Source: a virus. From it: 37,741 nt of DNA. This document shows, one piece after another, positions 7,643 through 17,993 of this stretch. The translations under genes were made by a program, and so were the position numbers. Each line of letters starts with the position of its first letter. Positions within the stretch are counted from its first letter, which is position 1. Below the pieces are notes generated by a model. The model searched no databases and was not told the DNA's origin. It saw only the letters and a program-made list of their open reading frames with translations. The DNA lies in IMG/VR virus record IMGVR_UViG_3300025141_000296, positions 1 to 37,741 of that record, one strand, 5' to 3'.

Positions 7643-10285
7643 TTAAAAATCTATTTTTAAAACAAATTGTTCTGCTCCTTGTCTCTTGTGTGGACTCTGA
7701 AATTTAGCTATAGCCATTAAATCCGGATTACCATCTTTATTATCAAATAAACCTACTTCTGTTACAAATACATTAGATGGGTAGGTTCCATTATCGTCAA
7801 AATATTTTTGATATGTCGGGTTTAGTGAACTTCCGTTACCGGTAGGTGAGTTTCCAAACTGAGTACTTGCAAGATTTATATTATATTTCATCTCATATAT
7901 TGTTGCCATTATATCAGTTTCTAAAACACCGTTAAATAAATATTCATCCCCAAATTGTAATAATTGTGGACCTGTAAGGTAAGTAACATTACTAGTACTA
8001 GTAGATGTTGGTATTGTTATGTAATCGTTAAGATTATAAGCTACCCCATCATTCATTAATGATTTAGTTAAAAAGAATTTAGTGTCCGCACTACTTAAAA
8101 CACACCCACTCAATGGTATGTATGACGTAGATGTGCTCGCTGTTATATATGGGCTACCACTACCACCTATCTGGTCCGTCACTTCTACTCTTTTCCATAA
8201 ATGAGCTTTTGGGTCTTCTCCAGGTTGTGTTACCTGATAAATTAAATGCATTTTATTAGCTTGCCATCCTGTACCACCAGTAATACCTCCTTGGGTCAGT
8301 GGGTTAAGACCGAATGAAGATTGTAAATCAAAAGGTTTTAGGAATGGGAATTCATTACCGAAATTAATCTCTAAATCAACCGGTTCACTAAAAGCTTGAT
8401 TTTTTGTAGAGGTATAGTAGTTACAGTGTAGTCCCGTTGTGAGTCCACTATTACTTTCTAATAAATAAGTTACATATATATTTTCCTCAATGGTGGTGTT
8501 ATTATAAACACCTATATTAGATGTTGTTCCAACACAGTTTGTTCCCGCAGGAATTTTAGTTATTTTTGGAGCTGGAAGTGTCCAACTTCTATTAGATTTA
8601 TAAGTCATTGCCGCGACTAACTCCTCATCATGTATTGTTACAATTTTTAAATCAGGAAATACTTTACCGACAGGATTAGGACCTACTTTAGTTTGACCTA
8701 AATTAGTACTTTGTGGTCCTGCGTTATCATCCCATAAATAATAATATCTTAACCCATCATCATTCATGTTAGGATTAACTGAAGATTGCATAACCCATGG
8801 TTGTGATGGAAAAACATCAAATCCAGGTGGGTCTGTATAAAAACACTGTCCATATTCAGTAGCACCACTAGGACACCCTTGTACAGCATCATTTACATAT
8901 TTTTTATGCCACATTAACCAAGGCATACATAATCTAAAGTTTTTAGCTTTTCCAAACTCATCCTTTGCCACTACATCTTCATTCATAGCGAACTTTTCAC
9001 CATAAAAATTAGAAATGGTTTGATTTGTGTAGTGTAATACAGCTATGGTTTTTTGTCTAGATGGTGGAACCGCTACTTTATTTTTATAAGAATCATAGTA
9101 CCAAGACGAACTAGTAATAGAAGAATCATATGTATCAGGTATAGTTCCTGTATCTACTTGTCCATTATTACTCCTATAACCCAAATACTCTTTTGTTCCA
9201 GTATATCCACTAGAACCATAATAATCTACCGATTCATAATTACTATTTACACTGTCTACACCTGCTACTTGTTCGGTCCAAGGAATATTCATATTCCATA
9301 CTTTTACATCTTTAACAGAAATATCACAATTATTTTCAAAAGATAATGAACCTGGCGACCAATAAGGTATGGGTGTAGAAGCTCCAAAATAAGTTAACAT
9401 AGGATTTGTAGAATTTGCGGAGTATGTTCCTCCTGTCACATTTGGGTACACTTTTACACAAGCGTATGTTGGTGCGGTAGGTGTACCGGTATAGTTACCT
9501 ATAAAAGTACCTCCTCCGGCTCCAGAAAAACGCATAACGTCTGGTAATTCTCTATCTACGGTATAAAAGAGTGGTTTTTTTGTAGTTCCTGACCATGCGG
9601 TATTGGTTATACCTGAGCTAGTATTTCCACCTACAATTTGATAAAATAGCATTGCGGATGGAGATGTACAAGGTACATCATAACAAGGAGGGACCGCGGT
9701 GGTACCAGTAGACCCACTATAGAATTGGTAATTTATTCCTAGTATGTCACCGACGACAGGCACATAAGCCTGGGTTCCACCTGAAAAGGCTTGGTTTACA
9801 AATGTATGAGCAGATAAAAGAGTTATTACACTCCCTCCTGTCATAGCAGAAACTGGAAATCTTAGATTAGCATTTAAAGTATAACCAGAACCAGTAAAAG
9901 CAGAAAAACTACATGTGGTTGCTGTATTTCCTTCATATAACCCTCTTTGACTCGCTCTATTAAAAATTTCCTCGTATGTGTGAGCAGCTTGTGCAGCACC
10001 AAAGGTTTGATTTGGTGATGTTTGGGCAAGTGGTACTGGGTACTTAACGTGTGCTTTATTTTTTTCGGGTATTGCGTTTAAATTTTGTGCATTAAAATTA
10101 GCTTGTTGTATCTCAATTCCACTAACGAGGCCAGGTAATCTACCGTTACAGTCATAACAATACTCACTATCCCCTAACTGAAATAGTTCTATATTTAACC
10201 TACCTTGTGATAATTTTTTTCTTCCAGCATCTGTTAGTTTTACGGAAATAATCCCTTGTGTTGTGTCTTTTAATATATAACTCAT
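7643..10285 (-). CDS. Large structural protein with both family A N-terminus and TEVGLYD C-terminus (880 aa)
   Basis: An 880-residue virion protein candidate. The N-terminus (MSYILKD, VKLTDAGRKKLSQGRLN, FQLGDSEYCYD) matches the family A domain of the next two genes downstream. The C-terminus (FVTEVGLFD, LMAIAKFQ, FVLKIDF) matches the end of the 409-residue protein at 2793-4022. It is thus the only member holding both ends, and the others look like partial versions of this architecture. The 750 residues between are Thr/Ser/Gly/Asn/Tyr-rich, without recognised domains. A segment EKFAMNEDVVAKDEFGKAKN and LCMPWLMWHKK stands out as more conserved-looking. It is probably a fibre, spike or baseplate-periphery component. 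It starts 47 nt after the gene upstream with an A-rich leader. Confidence 0.72.
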   Translation of the reverse strand: MSYILKDTTQGIISVKLTDAGRKKLSQGRLNIELFQLGDSEYCYDCNGRLPGLVSGIEIQQANFNAQNLNAIPEKNKAHVKYPVPLAQTSPNQTFGAAQAAHTYEEIFNRASQRGLYEGNTATTCSFSAFTGSGYTLNANLRFPVSAMTGGSVITLLSAHTFVNQAFSGGTQAYVPVVGDILGINYQFYSGSTGTTAVPPCYDVPCTSPSAMLFYQIVGGNTSSGITNTAWSGTTKKPLFYTVDRELPDVMRFSGAGGGTFIGNYTGTPTAPTYACVKVYPNVTGGTYSANSTNPMLTYFGASTPIPYWSPGSLSFENNCDISVKDVKVWNMNIPWTEQVAGVDSVNSNYESVDYYGSSGYTGTKEYLGYRSNNGQVDTGTIPDTYDSSITSSSWYYDSYKNKVAVPPSRQKTIAVLHYTNQTISNFYGEKFAMNEDVVAKDEFGKAKNFRLCMPWLMWHKKYVNDAVQGCPSGATEYGQCFYTDPPGFDVFPSQPWVMQSSVNPNMNDDGLRYYYLWDDNAGPQSTNLGQTKVGPNPVGKVFPDLKIVTIHDEELVAAMTYKSNRSWTLPAPKITKIPAGTNCVGTTSNIGVYNNTTIEENIYVTYLLESNSGLTTGLHCNYYTSTKNQAFSEPVDLEINFGNEFPFLKPFDLQSSFGLNPLTQGGITGGTGWQANKMHLIYQVTQPGEDPKAHLWKRVEVTDQIGGSGSPYITASTSTSYIPLSGCVLSSADTKFFLTKSLMNDGVAYNLNDYITIPTSTSTSNVTYLTGPQLLQFGDEYLFNGVLETDIMATIYEMKYNINLASTQFGNSPTGNGSSLNPTYQKYFDDNGTYPSNVFVTEVGLFDNKDGNPDLMAIAKFQSPHKRQGAEQFVLKIDF

Positions 10286-10332
10286 AATTTTTTTGTTTTA
10301 TTATAAATATTATCTACCATCTTTTATTGCTA

Positions 10333-13300
10333 TTATAAACCACTTCCTATTCCTCCCAAAGGTCTTGACGTATATGGTGAATAAAATGTTGTTTTATCCA
10401 TAGTAAACGATATGTATTTACTACTTCTTTCTGTTTTTATTTCTTTACCATTTAATAAAGGGTAGTATCTCCTACTTTCTAAATTATATGAATAAGTACC
10501 AGGGTTAGGCACAGTTACAAAAAATGTTGTATTTACAGTACCATCTTCTGTTGTTTTAAAGGTGGTTAATTCCTCTTGTACTATATTTCCGTCACTATCA
10601 TAAACAACTAACTTAATCTCTTCTTTCAACCCTAATTTCTTACTTAATCCAACCTTTATTCTTGGTTCTTTTGTACTAGCCAACCCAACTAAATTATATT
10701 GTGTTATATAATACATTACAATACTATCAGCAGAAGTAAAGTCGGGTGCCCCACCTACTGTATATGTTAAAAATTGTATTTTGCTTTCACCAACCCGTAC
10801 AAAATCTACATTTTCTGTTAACATTTGGCCATTAAGGGCAAGAGAAATAGTACCAACAGCTGGATAATCTAAATTAATATAATAATTTGCAGCATCTTTA
10901 TACATAATAGTTTCGGAATTTGTATTAAGTGTCCCAACAGTTATATTTTGATAATGATAACTTTTATTGGTGCTTCTGGGGTATATGACTTGAACGATAT
11001 CTCCATTAATTACTGTTTGTGGCTTAAGTATTAATCTATTATCACTAAAATAATATTCCCCCTTAACCCAAGTTAATGCACCTGGATATGAGTTATCGGG
11101 TTGGCTATCAGATTGTGCTAACAACAAACCATTAACATATACCTGAATATTTGCAGTTTGAGGTGGGTAGGGTAAAGTTAAAGCTGAATAAGTAAATGCA
11201 CTTTTTACTCCGCTATGAGAAGGTACTCCATCTACAATAGTTTTTTTAGTTGTAAAAAGTAATTGTATATTTTTATTATTTTTAAAATTAATACCTACAT
11301 TGTTTAGAATTGGTTCTCCAGGTGGTTCTACTACTACCATATAATAGTCTTTACCTTTATTAAAAGAAACACCATTTGTATTATCAGTTGTATCTACCCA
11401 TACAGGGTCTTTAGTTGTTTTATCTTTAAAAATAAATGAAGGTTTAACTATATACTGCCAAGAACTTCCTGTTGGTAGTCCGGATAAAGGTATGTTTGTT
11501 GTAGCACTTAGGGCTATTCCTTTTTTTCTAAGTTGTAATGAAGAAATCTCACTCATGGTATTAAAAAGGTAACTATAGTTTGGTTTTATGTTGAAGTTGC
11601 TTTGTTCGTGGTCGTACGTGTGTACATCTAATTTTAAATAACTCTGATTTAATAGTAGGTCTGATGTATCACCTGAGGTGTATGCAGTAATGATGGGTGT
11701 ATTTCCACTGTATCCTGATAAATTTATAATTTTAATATCCTCTATCTTGGTGGAATACTTAGATAGTCCCCCTAAAACAGTTATAGGTTCTTTAAATGTT
11801 TGTATAGTTGCTGTCAATCGTGGTTTTACTAATGGTATAGTAAGTTCCGACTCACATCTGGGGTTATAGTCACAATTTTTTGTTTCTCTTATATTATTAT
11901 TACCAAATAATTGTAATAAAGATTTAGAGTCCTGATTATCTGGGTTATACTCAACCGTTTGTGTTAATGTTATTGCTGAAGAATTAGCTATAAGTTGTGG
12001 ATTACCTAGTGACATATTATAGTTAGCTCCTGTACCAGTAAAGCCCATACCGTATACCATTCCAAACGGTTGATTTACCATATATCCTACTCTAGTTCCT
12101 CCTAAAAATCTTTGTAATTCTGTACCTGTTACCCAATCAGGAGCACTGTGTGTTGAGCCTGACCATGTGGAACTATCATTTAAATTAAAATTAATTTCAT
12201 ATAAGGCGTTAAACGGGTTATCATCACCACTATCCAATGTTGCATTTGTAGATGTAGCAATACTATTATCACCCATAGTATCCGTCATCTTTATATTAAA
12301 ATACTCTCCCTGTGACCCACTTCTAGTAACCCTTACCTTTAAACACCCTTGAGTTATAATACTACTTTCACAGTCCCATGGGCTACAATGTGTCCCACTA
12401 ATTAAATCTCTAGCCCCATTTGTTAATACAATAGAATCAAATTCTTTATATGTTGTTGTTATAAATTGTTGTTCTCCTTCTGATAAGGTAGCTTCATAAT
12501 CTGAAATTAGTTGTAGAAGTATTTGGTTATATATCTCCATAAAAATTGCAGTTCCACTTAATATTTCAAAAATGCCATCATGCGAACCTCCTCCTTCATC
12601 TGTTTGTCCGTCTCCACCATCTACCGTTTCATCACCATCTTCAGAGCCTCCAACTAATGTGTTATATTCTTCTGGATATTCATGTTGGAATTGAGATATG
12701 GCTGATTGTTTAGCCTCTGCCACTAATGCTTGTATAGCATCGTCATCAGACTCTTCCGGATTTCCTTGAATTATAGTCTCTCCATAAGCATCTCTTTGGA
12801 AAGCTCTTGCGTTTTGTCCTCTATTAAAACTTACTGTCGCACCACTACATGTTATAAAATCAAGTGTTAGATAATGAGTAGCCCCACTTTCTCCATAGGT
12901 TCCATAATTGTCTCTAAAGTAAGCAAGTACAATTGATGCTGTACTTTGTGTATTACCACTACCTCTCATAAAAATATCATGGGTATAATCCAAATAACTA
13001 CATGGTGATATATAACTAGCTTGTTGTGGGTCCCCAGAAATACTCGAACCACCTAATTTAACCGTACTCTGAAGATAATTAGTTTGTCTTCCAGCGTCAC
13101 AATATTCTTCAGCAGTTTGAACTTCATTTGCAGCATTCGTAACCCAAAAAGTACCATCTTGTTCAATCATTTTCATCTCAAAAGTTGTTGGTTTTTGAGT
13201 TATGATTTCAGATGATACTGGGTCACCTTTGGCATCTCTGTCCGCGGTTGGATTAAATGTAATCCACCCATAGTCATTAACTGTGGTCCCAGTTGTTGTT

Positions 13301-14322
13301 TCCCAGACAAAAAACTTATTAAGATATCTATGATAATAATATGTACCTCTAAAGTTAGCTGCTTGTGCGTTTCCAGCTGCAATGGTAGCACCAGTTAAAT
13401 CATAAGCAGTAAGTGCTACAATAGGGTCTGTATTAGGTCCTCTCGGACCACAATTCCATCCTTCTTGACAATCGCTTGACCCACTAACTCCTAAATACCA
13501 GTTTCTATTGGTGTCTGTTGTTCTTCCTGTATTTGGGTTCGATATTGGGTAGTCTAAAATACCGGTAGTACTATCTCCAGTAAAAAACCAATGACCATTT
13601 GTGTCTAAAACATGCCCCCAGTTATATAATCCAGTTGTGTAAATATCAGCGGTGTGACCCACATAATAATCACCCGCCGCAAAGTGAGAGTTCTTAGTCC
13701 AGTTTGATGTTATTGCTGAAAATGGTGTAGCTGTAGATGCTGATTTAGTATAACTAGTTGCCGTACATACACTATCTGTTACTAAAAACTTTCTAACTAA
13801 ACTTTCTTGCCTACCAATGGTTAGTGTGTACTCACCATTAGGTAATTTTTTAAATACTTGTGGTGTTACTGTATCTGCAGTACTAACAAGTTTGGATTCA
13901 AATAGTGTACCATTTCTATATAATGAATAATTTAATGTAGTCGCTGACTGATTGAAATTGTATAAAGAAGATGTTGATGCATTCTGTACCGTAACTTCAC
14001 AAAACAAATTAGGATTTGTTACACATGAATATGAAGTAACTGAAGCATTAAATGTTGGTAGTGTGTAAGCGGATATAGCAACAACAGTACTTCCAGTTAC
14101 TGAAGCAGAATCAGTTATTGTAGCTTCATAGACTCCCTCTGCTAAATTATATAGGTCCCATTGAGTTGAGGTGAATCCATTGGAGATATAATTTAGGTTT
14201 GCTCCACTCCAACTAACGGTATAAGGGCCTGAACCACCACTTACATTCACAACATCTATTTCACCAAGAGTTTGTCCTGATGTTGTAGGTGTTACATTAT
14301 ATTCACTAAGAAATATACTCAT
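10333..14322 (-). CDS. Giant virion protein with SprB-like N-terminal repeat and fibre-like C-terminal repeats (1329 aa)
   Basis: A 1329-residue protein, the largest in the window. Residues about 5-85 form a beta-sandwich of the SprB-repeat type: GGSGPYTVSWSGA, then LYNLAEGVYEATITDSASV. This family is characteristic of Bacteroidota adhesins. A second Ig-like unit follows (about 87-185, with LPNGEYTLTIG). An acidic Gly-rich linker lies near 557-580. Near the C-terminus two units with the pattern V-x-V/L-N-G-x-x-L ... G/D-x-I/V-x-x-x-Y (about 1057-1116 and 1152-1210) resemble the repeat units of phage tail fibres. No enzymatic motif was seen. It is probably an extended surface-exposed tail or baseplate protein. 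Gaps to both neighbours are short (20 and 47 nt), so it belongs to the same operon. Confidence 0.72.
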   Translation of the reverse strand: MSIFLSEYNVTPTTSGQTLGEIDVVNVSGGSGPYTVSWSGANLNYISNGFTSTQWDLYNLAEGVYEATITDSASVTGSTVVAISAYTLPTFNASVTSYSCVTNPNLFCEVTVQNASTSSLYNFNQSATTLNYSLYRNGTLFESKLVSTADTVTPQVFKKLPNGEYTLTIGRQESLVRKFLVTDSVCTATSYTKSASTATPFSAITSNWTKNSHFAAGDYYVGHTADIYTTGLYNWGHVLDTNGHWFFTGDSTTGILDYPISNPNTGRTTDTNRNWYLGVSGSSDCQEGWNCGPRGPNTDPIVALTAYDLTGATIAAGNAQAANFRGTYYYHRYLNKFFVWETTTGTTVNDYGWITFNPTADRDAKGDPVSSEIITQKPTTFEMKMIEQDGTFWVTNAANEVQTAEEYCDAGRQTNYLQSTVKLGGSSISGDPQQASYISPCSYLDYTHDIFMRGSGNTQSTASIVLAYFRDNYGTYGESGATHYLTLDFITCSGATVSFNRGQNARAFQRDAYGETIIQGNPEESDDDAIQALVAEAKQSAISQFQHEYPEEYNTLVGGSEDGDETVDGGDGQTDEGGGSHDGIFEILSGTAIFMEIYNQILLQLISDYEATLSEGEQQFITTTYKEFDSIVLTNGARDLISGTHCSPWDCESSIITQGCLKVRVTRSGSQGEYFNIKMTDTMGDNSIATSTNATLDSGDDNPFNALYEINFNLNDSSTWSGSTHSAPDWVTGTELQRFLGGTRVGYMVNQPFGMVYGMGFTGTGANYNMSLGNPQLIANSSAITLTQTVEYNPDNQDSKSLLQLFGNNNIRETKNCDYNPRCESELTIPLVKPRLTATIQTFKEPITVLGGLSKYSTKIEDIKIINLSGYSGNTPIITAYTSGDTSDLLLNQSYLKLDVHTYDHEQSNFNIKPNYSYLFNTMSEISSLQLRKKGIALSATTNIPLSGLPTGSSWQYIVKPSFIFKDKTTKDPVWVDTTDNTNGVSFNKGKDYYMVVVEPPGEPILNNVGINFKNNKNIQLLFTTKKTIVDGVPSHSGVKSAFTYSALTLPYPPQTANIQVYVNGLLLAQSDSQPDNSYPGALTWVKGEYYFSDNRLILKPQTVINGDIVQVIYPRSTNKSYHYQNITVGTLNTNSETIMYKDAANYYINLDYPAVGTISLALNGQMLTENVDFVRVGESKIQFLTYTVGGAPDFTSADSIVMYYITQYNLVGLASTKEPRIKVGLSKKLGLKEEIKLVVYDSDGNIVQEELTTFKTTEDGTVNTTFFVTVPNPGTYSYNLESRRYYPLLNGKEIKTERSSKYISFTMDKTTFYSPYTSRPLGGIGSGL

Positions 14323-14342
14323 TTTATATATTTATTTTTCTT

Positions 14343-17300
14343 TTATTCATCTCTATCACTACCATTATCGGATAAAATCTCGTCATCATCTTCAATATCT
14401 GTGTGTTTATACCCAACCATAGGTACTCCATTGTGGATGTGGTAAAACCCTACATAATAGTCACCTGTTGGTAGTTTAAATCTTTCCCCACTTGTATATA
14501 AGTTATCCTTATCACCATTACATGAATTAGTAAAAACTTTGGGTTTACAACTATTATTGATTTCCCCACAATATAACATTGCTTTTTCTTCACAATCATC
14601 ACAATCTGTTATGGTGGTATCTGTTATTATTTTAGTTGTACCATAAAATGGGTCTAATAACACACTACCTCTAGTATCTTCACAAACACAATAAAACTTA
14701 CACCTAAACCCATCATCAGATTTAAATTGTGTTATAGGTGCAGACCTAGATGATTTTAAGATAATAGGTTGATTGTCTATTAATATTTCCTCATCTACAT
14801 TATCAATTTGTTCTTTTATTGTTATTTCACTCTCTACCAACTCAACTTTATTAGATAATGTAGGTGTAAAACAAGGGGTGTATAAGTTTTCTTCTGGTGT
14901 TACCACAACAAAATGCTCAGTGTTTACTCCTTTTGCGTTAGATATAATATTTTTTATAACATAACTATGACTTAATTGTGGGAACTTATAATTACATGTT
15001 ATGGAATCTTGTTGGTCATATCGTGGTAAATTAAATACTTGTACCCCAGATTTCCATTCAATTAAATCGGTATTATTGGGTAAATAGTAATCAATTAATT
15101 GATTTGTCTCTAATTGTGTTTTCCAATTATTTGTAGGTTTAGTAGAATTTATATTTAAAAGAAGTCTATCACTATCTTTAGGGTTGTCTATAAAAATTAA
15201 ACCACCAAATGTCTGTGAGTTGACTCTTGGGGGCGTTATAGGAGAATAGTTTTTATCTATTATATATAAAGACCCTAAGGAGCTTTTAGTTTCTAATTGA
15301 CCTTCTACATTTATATATTTTTCTCCTTTGGCTAGTTTTTGTGGGTTTGCGAATAATTTCTTTTGTAAATTAGTAGTAGTCCCAGTGTTTGGGTTATATT
15401 TGGTTACTCTGTAAAACGGTGATTCTATGGGGTTACCAGATAAATCTAATTTATGTCCTAGATTTAACATTAGGTCTGCATTACCCCCACTAACTTTTGA
15501 TGTTGCAGAAAAAGTAGTATTATATTTTAGTGTTACAGTCTCACCACTTAGAAGTGTTATAAGGCCAGTATTTAAAGTTATTGGTAACCTAGCATTAAAA
15601 ACAGTATTAGCTGTAGAAGCAGAAGCGTAACAATTACTAAACCCACTCATATTATTTTGAATTATATTAGTTTGATTTAATAAAAATAAATTACTTCCTG
15701 GGTTGGTAAGTGGACTTGCTCCTACAGAAGTATTTAGTAGGTTACTAGTGTTACCACTATTATCTTGTTTTTCTAAAAATACTTCAAACTCAAACTCATT
15801 AATTCCTGTGGATGGATTGATTCCGTATATACCGGGAAAATAAACTCCGTTTGTATCTTCCAAAACTGTTGCTCCTTCAGTAAGACCATGTTCAATAATA
15901 GATGAATTTATTAGTCTTTTTAATTCATACTCAGTATTAGGATATCCAATAGTGGCTGTGCTTCCAGATATATAATTAGAACTTATATATTCACACCATT
16001 TTGTATCTTTATATTTAACATCTAAATAAGCGTTATACTGAAACTTATATGTTCCTCCAGATAAACATTTATACATCAAATAATTTTTAGGGTCTCCACT
16101 TTGAATAATTACCGCTCCCGAACCTGAGGAAGTTCCAGTTTGTCCAGATAAACTTTGCCAAGAATAAAAAGGTACCCAATTTGGGGAAGATACCCCAACA
16201 AATGGTCTATGTTCTATTCTATTAATATTTGTGATTGGTATGGATATACCAGTATCGGGGAAGGTAGTTGCGGTATATCCTCCACCAGAAAAATAAATAT
16301 CATAACTATTATTACCAGTTATTCCACCAGAAGTATACCCAGTATATTGTGTACCCCCACTAAACGACTCTCTGAATGTAGAATATGTAGTACCAAAATA
16401 ATCATTTCTTAAATCTAATATAGGTGAAGAATACTTTTTTTCACAAGTCCAACATTTAGCTAAATTTCTTAGTTTTTGTTCTTCTCTACATACTTTTATA
16501 CATTCTCCATCTTCAGAGTTTACAATAATATCTATTAATTTTTCACTATTACTATTTGTATACTTACATTTACATTGTTTATTGCCATACTTTATTTTTT
16601 CTTGGTACCCATTCACAACTGTCTCTTTACTAGGACAAATAGTAAGACTTTCTAACCTACCATTTGGTCGGTTTTTAATTCTTATATCATTAAAGAAATC
16701 ACTGTCTGTTCTTCTAATCCACTCATTTATACTGTTATAAGTTCTAACTTTTGTGTCTACTAAACCATCACTATTCTTTTGTTGGTATTCTTCTCTATTT
16801 GCGATTTGGTTTTCTTTTAGTGATTGTTCAAAATTATCTAAATGTTCTTCAGAATAAAATTTCAATTCTACACACCTTCCTAAATCACTAAAAAACTTAT
16901 TATTACGTAATTCAGATGCCCAGCTTAATGGGTATTTTTTTAATCCACCCTCAAAATATGGTGAACTTTCTGTGATTTCATTATCAATGACTCTTCTAGA
17001 TACGTTATATGGTAATTCCTTTGTACTATCAACCAAAAAATCACCCATATTAAATTTGTAATTTTCATCATTTTTTATAATGAAAACTTCTGAAGAAGAT
17101 ATATAATAATCTCTATGGTCTTGTGATAAACCATTAAAATAGTCAACATAACTAAATTTAACTTGGCCTATTTCTAAGTCTTTAGTGTCCATATTAATAT
17201 AACTTGTGGGTGCCTTCGTCAAAGTTCTTATTCTTCTAGGTTCTACTAATGTTACTGTTTCTATTTTTCCAGTTTTATCTTTTTTGTATTTTCTTATTAA

Positions 17301-17990
17301 ATTATTTTTTTTAACCTTTGGTATTTTAAGAAATAGTTGGGTAACTGGTCCGGTGGTACTAAAAGCTCTTAGGTCTACATCAAACCCTAATTTATCTATT
17401 AGTTTTGTGAGTGTTGGTCTTGCTTTTTCTCTACTATCCACAGCAATACTATTAATCCCTTTTAAATCTTTAACACCTGGTAAAACCATTTCTAATTCAT
17501 GGGTGATGTCTTTTACTAATACTCTATTTAATCTATTTAAAGCTGGTGTTTTTGTGGTTGAGAATAGTTCCTTTGTCGTTAATAATGATTTTTGTTTTGA
17601 ATTTCCTACTTGTTTTAGACTTAGTGTTCTATTATTTTCTTTATTTAATCTTAAAATAAAATCAGACGTAAATGATGTCCTATCTGGTTTAAATTCCCCT
17701 AATTTAAAGTCTTCTTTTTTAAAATATAAAAAACCTTCTATTAAACTTTTTCCTTTATATTTTAGATAAAGTTGTACTGGTCGTGATACATCATAATCCA
17801 TTGTTATAAAAATATTCTTGTTTAGGTTACGTTTGCCGTAATTACCGGTTGCATAAACTTTAATTTGTAGTGTTTCCATAACACTTCTCAAATCTATTTG
17901 TTTAGAATAGTTTACACTCTCAGACTCAGCTTTAGCATCTTTACCTGTCTTTGGGTTGGTTGTGGTATTTTTATTAGGATATAATGCCAT
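14343..17990 (-). CDS. Giant structural protein with cysteine clusters and 'YHIHNG-PMVG' C-terminus (1215 aa)
   Basis: A 1215-residue protein of unknown fold. The first third is Lys-rich and beta-like (DLRSVMETLQIKVYATGNYG...). Residues about 460-525 hold a cysteine cluster (CKCKY, GECIKVC, KCWTCEKKY) that could bind zinc or form disulphides. A Gly/Ser/Thr-rich middle follows. Near the end lies a second cluster (CKFYCVC, TDCDDCEEK). The C-terminal block is LPTGDYYVGFYHIHNGVPMVGYKHTD (about 1173-1198, shown with positions because it is the key motif); its core is the YVGFYHIH and MVG signature. I recall this signature from uncharacterised structural proteins of marine phages. The final 15 residues are strongly acidic. 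It starts 3 nt after the stop of the 1185-residue gene. Virion assignment rests on context. Confidence 0.7.
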   Translation of the reverse strand: MALYPNKNTTTNPKTGKDAKAESESVNYSKQIDLRSVMETLQIKVYATGNYGKRNLNKNIFITMDYDVSRPVQLYLKYKGKSLIEGFLYFKKEDFKLGEFKPDRTSFTSDFILRLNKENNRTLSLKQVGNSKQKSLLTTKELFSTTKTPALNRLNRVLVKDITHELEMVLPGVKDLKGINSIAVDSREKARPTLTKLIDKLGFDVDLRAFSTTGPVTQLFLKIPKVKKNNLIRKYKKDKTGKIETVTLVEPRRIRTLTKAPTSYINMDTKDLEIGQVKFSYVDYFNGLSQDHRDYYISSSEVFIIKNDENYKFNMGDFLVDSTKELPYNVSRRVIDNEITESSPYFEGGLKKYPLSWASELRNNKFFSDLGRCVELKFYSEEHLDNFEQSLKENQIANREEYQQKNSDGLVDTKVRTYNSINEWIRRTDSDFFNDIRIKNRPNGRLESLTICPSKETVVNGYQEKIKYGNKQCKCKYTNSNSEKLIDIIVNSEDGECIKVCREEQKLRNLAKCWTCEKKYSSPILDLRNDYFGTTYSTFRESFSGGTQYTGYTSGGITGNNSYDIYFSGGGYTATTFPDTGISIPITNINRIEHRPFVGVSSPNWVPFYSWQSLSGQTGTSSGSGAVIIQSGDPKNYLMYKCLSGGTYKFQYNAYLDVKYKDTKWCEYISSNYISGSTATIGYPNTEYELKRLINSSIIEHGLTEGATVLEDTNGVYFPGIYGINPSTGINEFEFEVFLEKQDNSGNTSNLLNTSVGASPLTNPGSNLFLLNQTNIIQNNMSGFSNCYASASTANTVFNARLPITLNTGLITLLSGETVTLKYNTTFSATSKVSGGNADLMLNLGHKLDLSGNPIESPFYRVTKYNPNTGTTTNLQKKLFANPQKLAKGEKYINVEGQLETKSSLGSLYIIDKNYSPITPPRVNSQTFGGLIFIDNPKDSDRLLLNINSTKPTNNWKTQLETNQLIDYYLPNNTDLIEWKSGVQVFNLPRYDQQDSITCNYKFPQLSHSYVIKNIISNAKGVNTEHFVVVTPEENLYTPCFTPTLSNKVELVESEITIKEQIDNVDEEILIDNQPIILKSSRSAPITQFKSDDGFRCKFYCVCEDTRGSVLLDPFYGTTKIITDTTITDCDDCEEKAMLYCGEINNSCKPKVFTNSCNGDKDNLYTSGERFKLPTGDYYVGFYHIHNGVPMVGYKHTDIEDDDEILSDNGSDRDE

Positions 17991-17993
17991 TTA

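Noticed and set aside
17206-17769. A 187-codon open frame on the plus strand
   Set aside because: Antisense to the 1215-residue gene. The Phe/Leu/Ser-rich product reflects the Lys-rich coding strand opposite, not a membrane protein.
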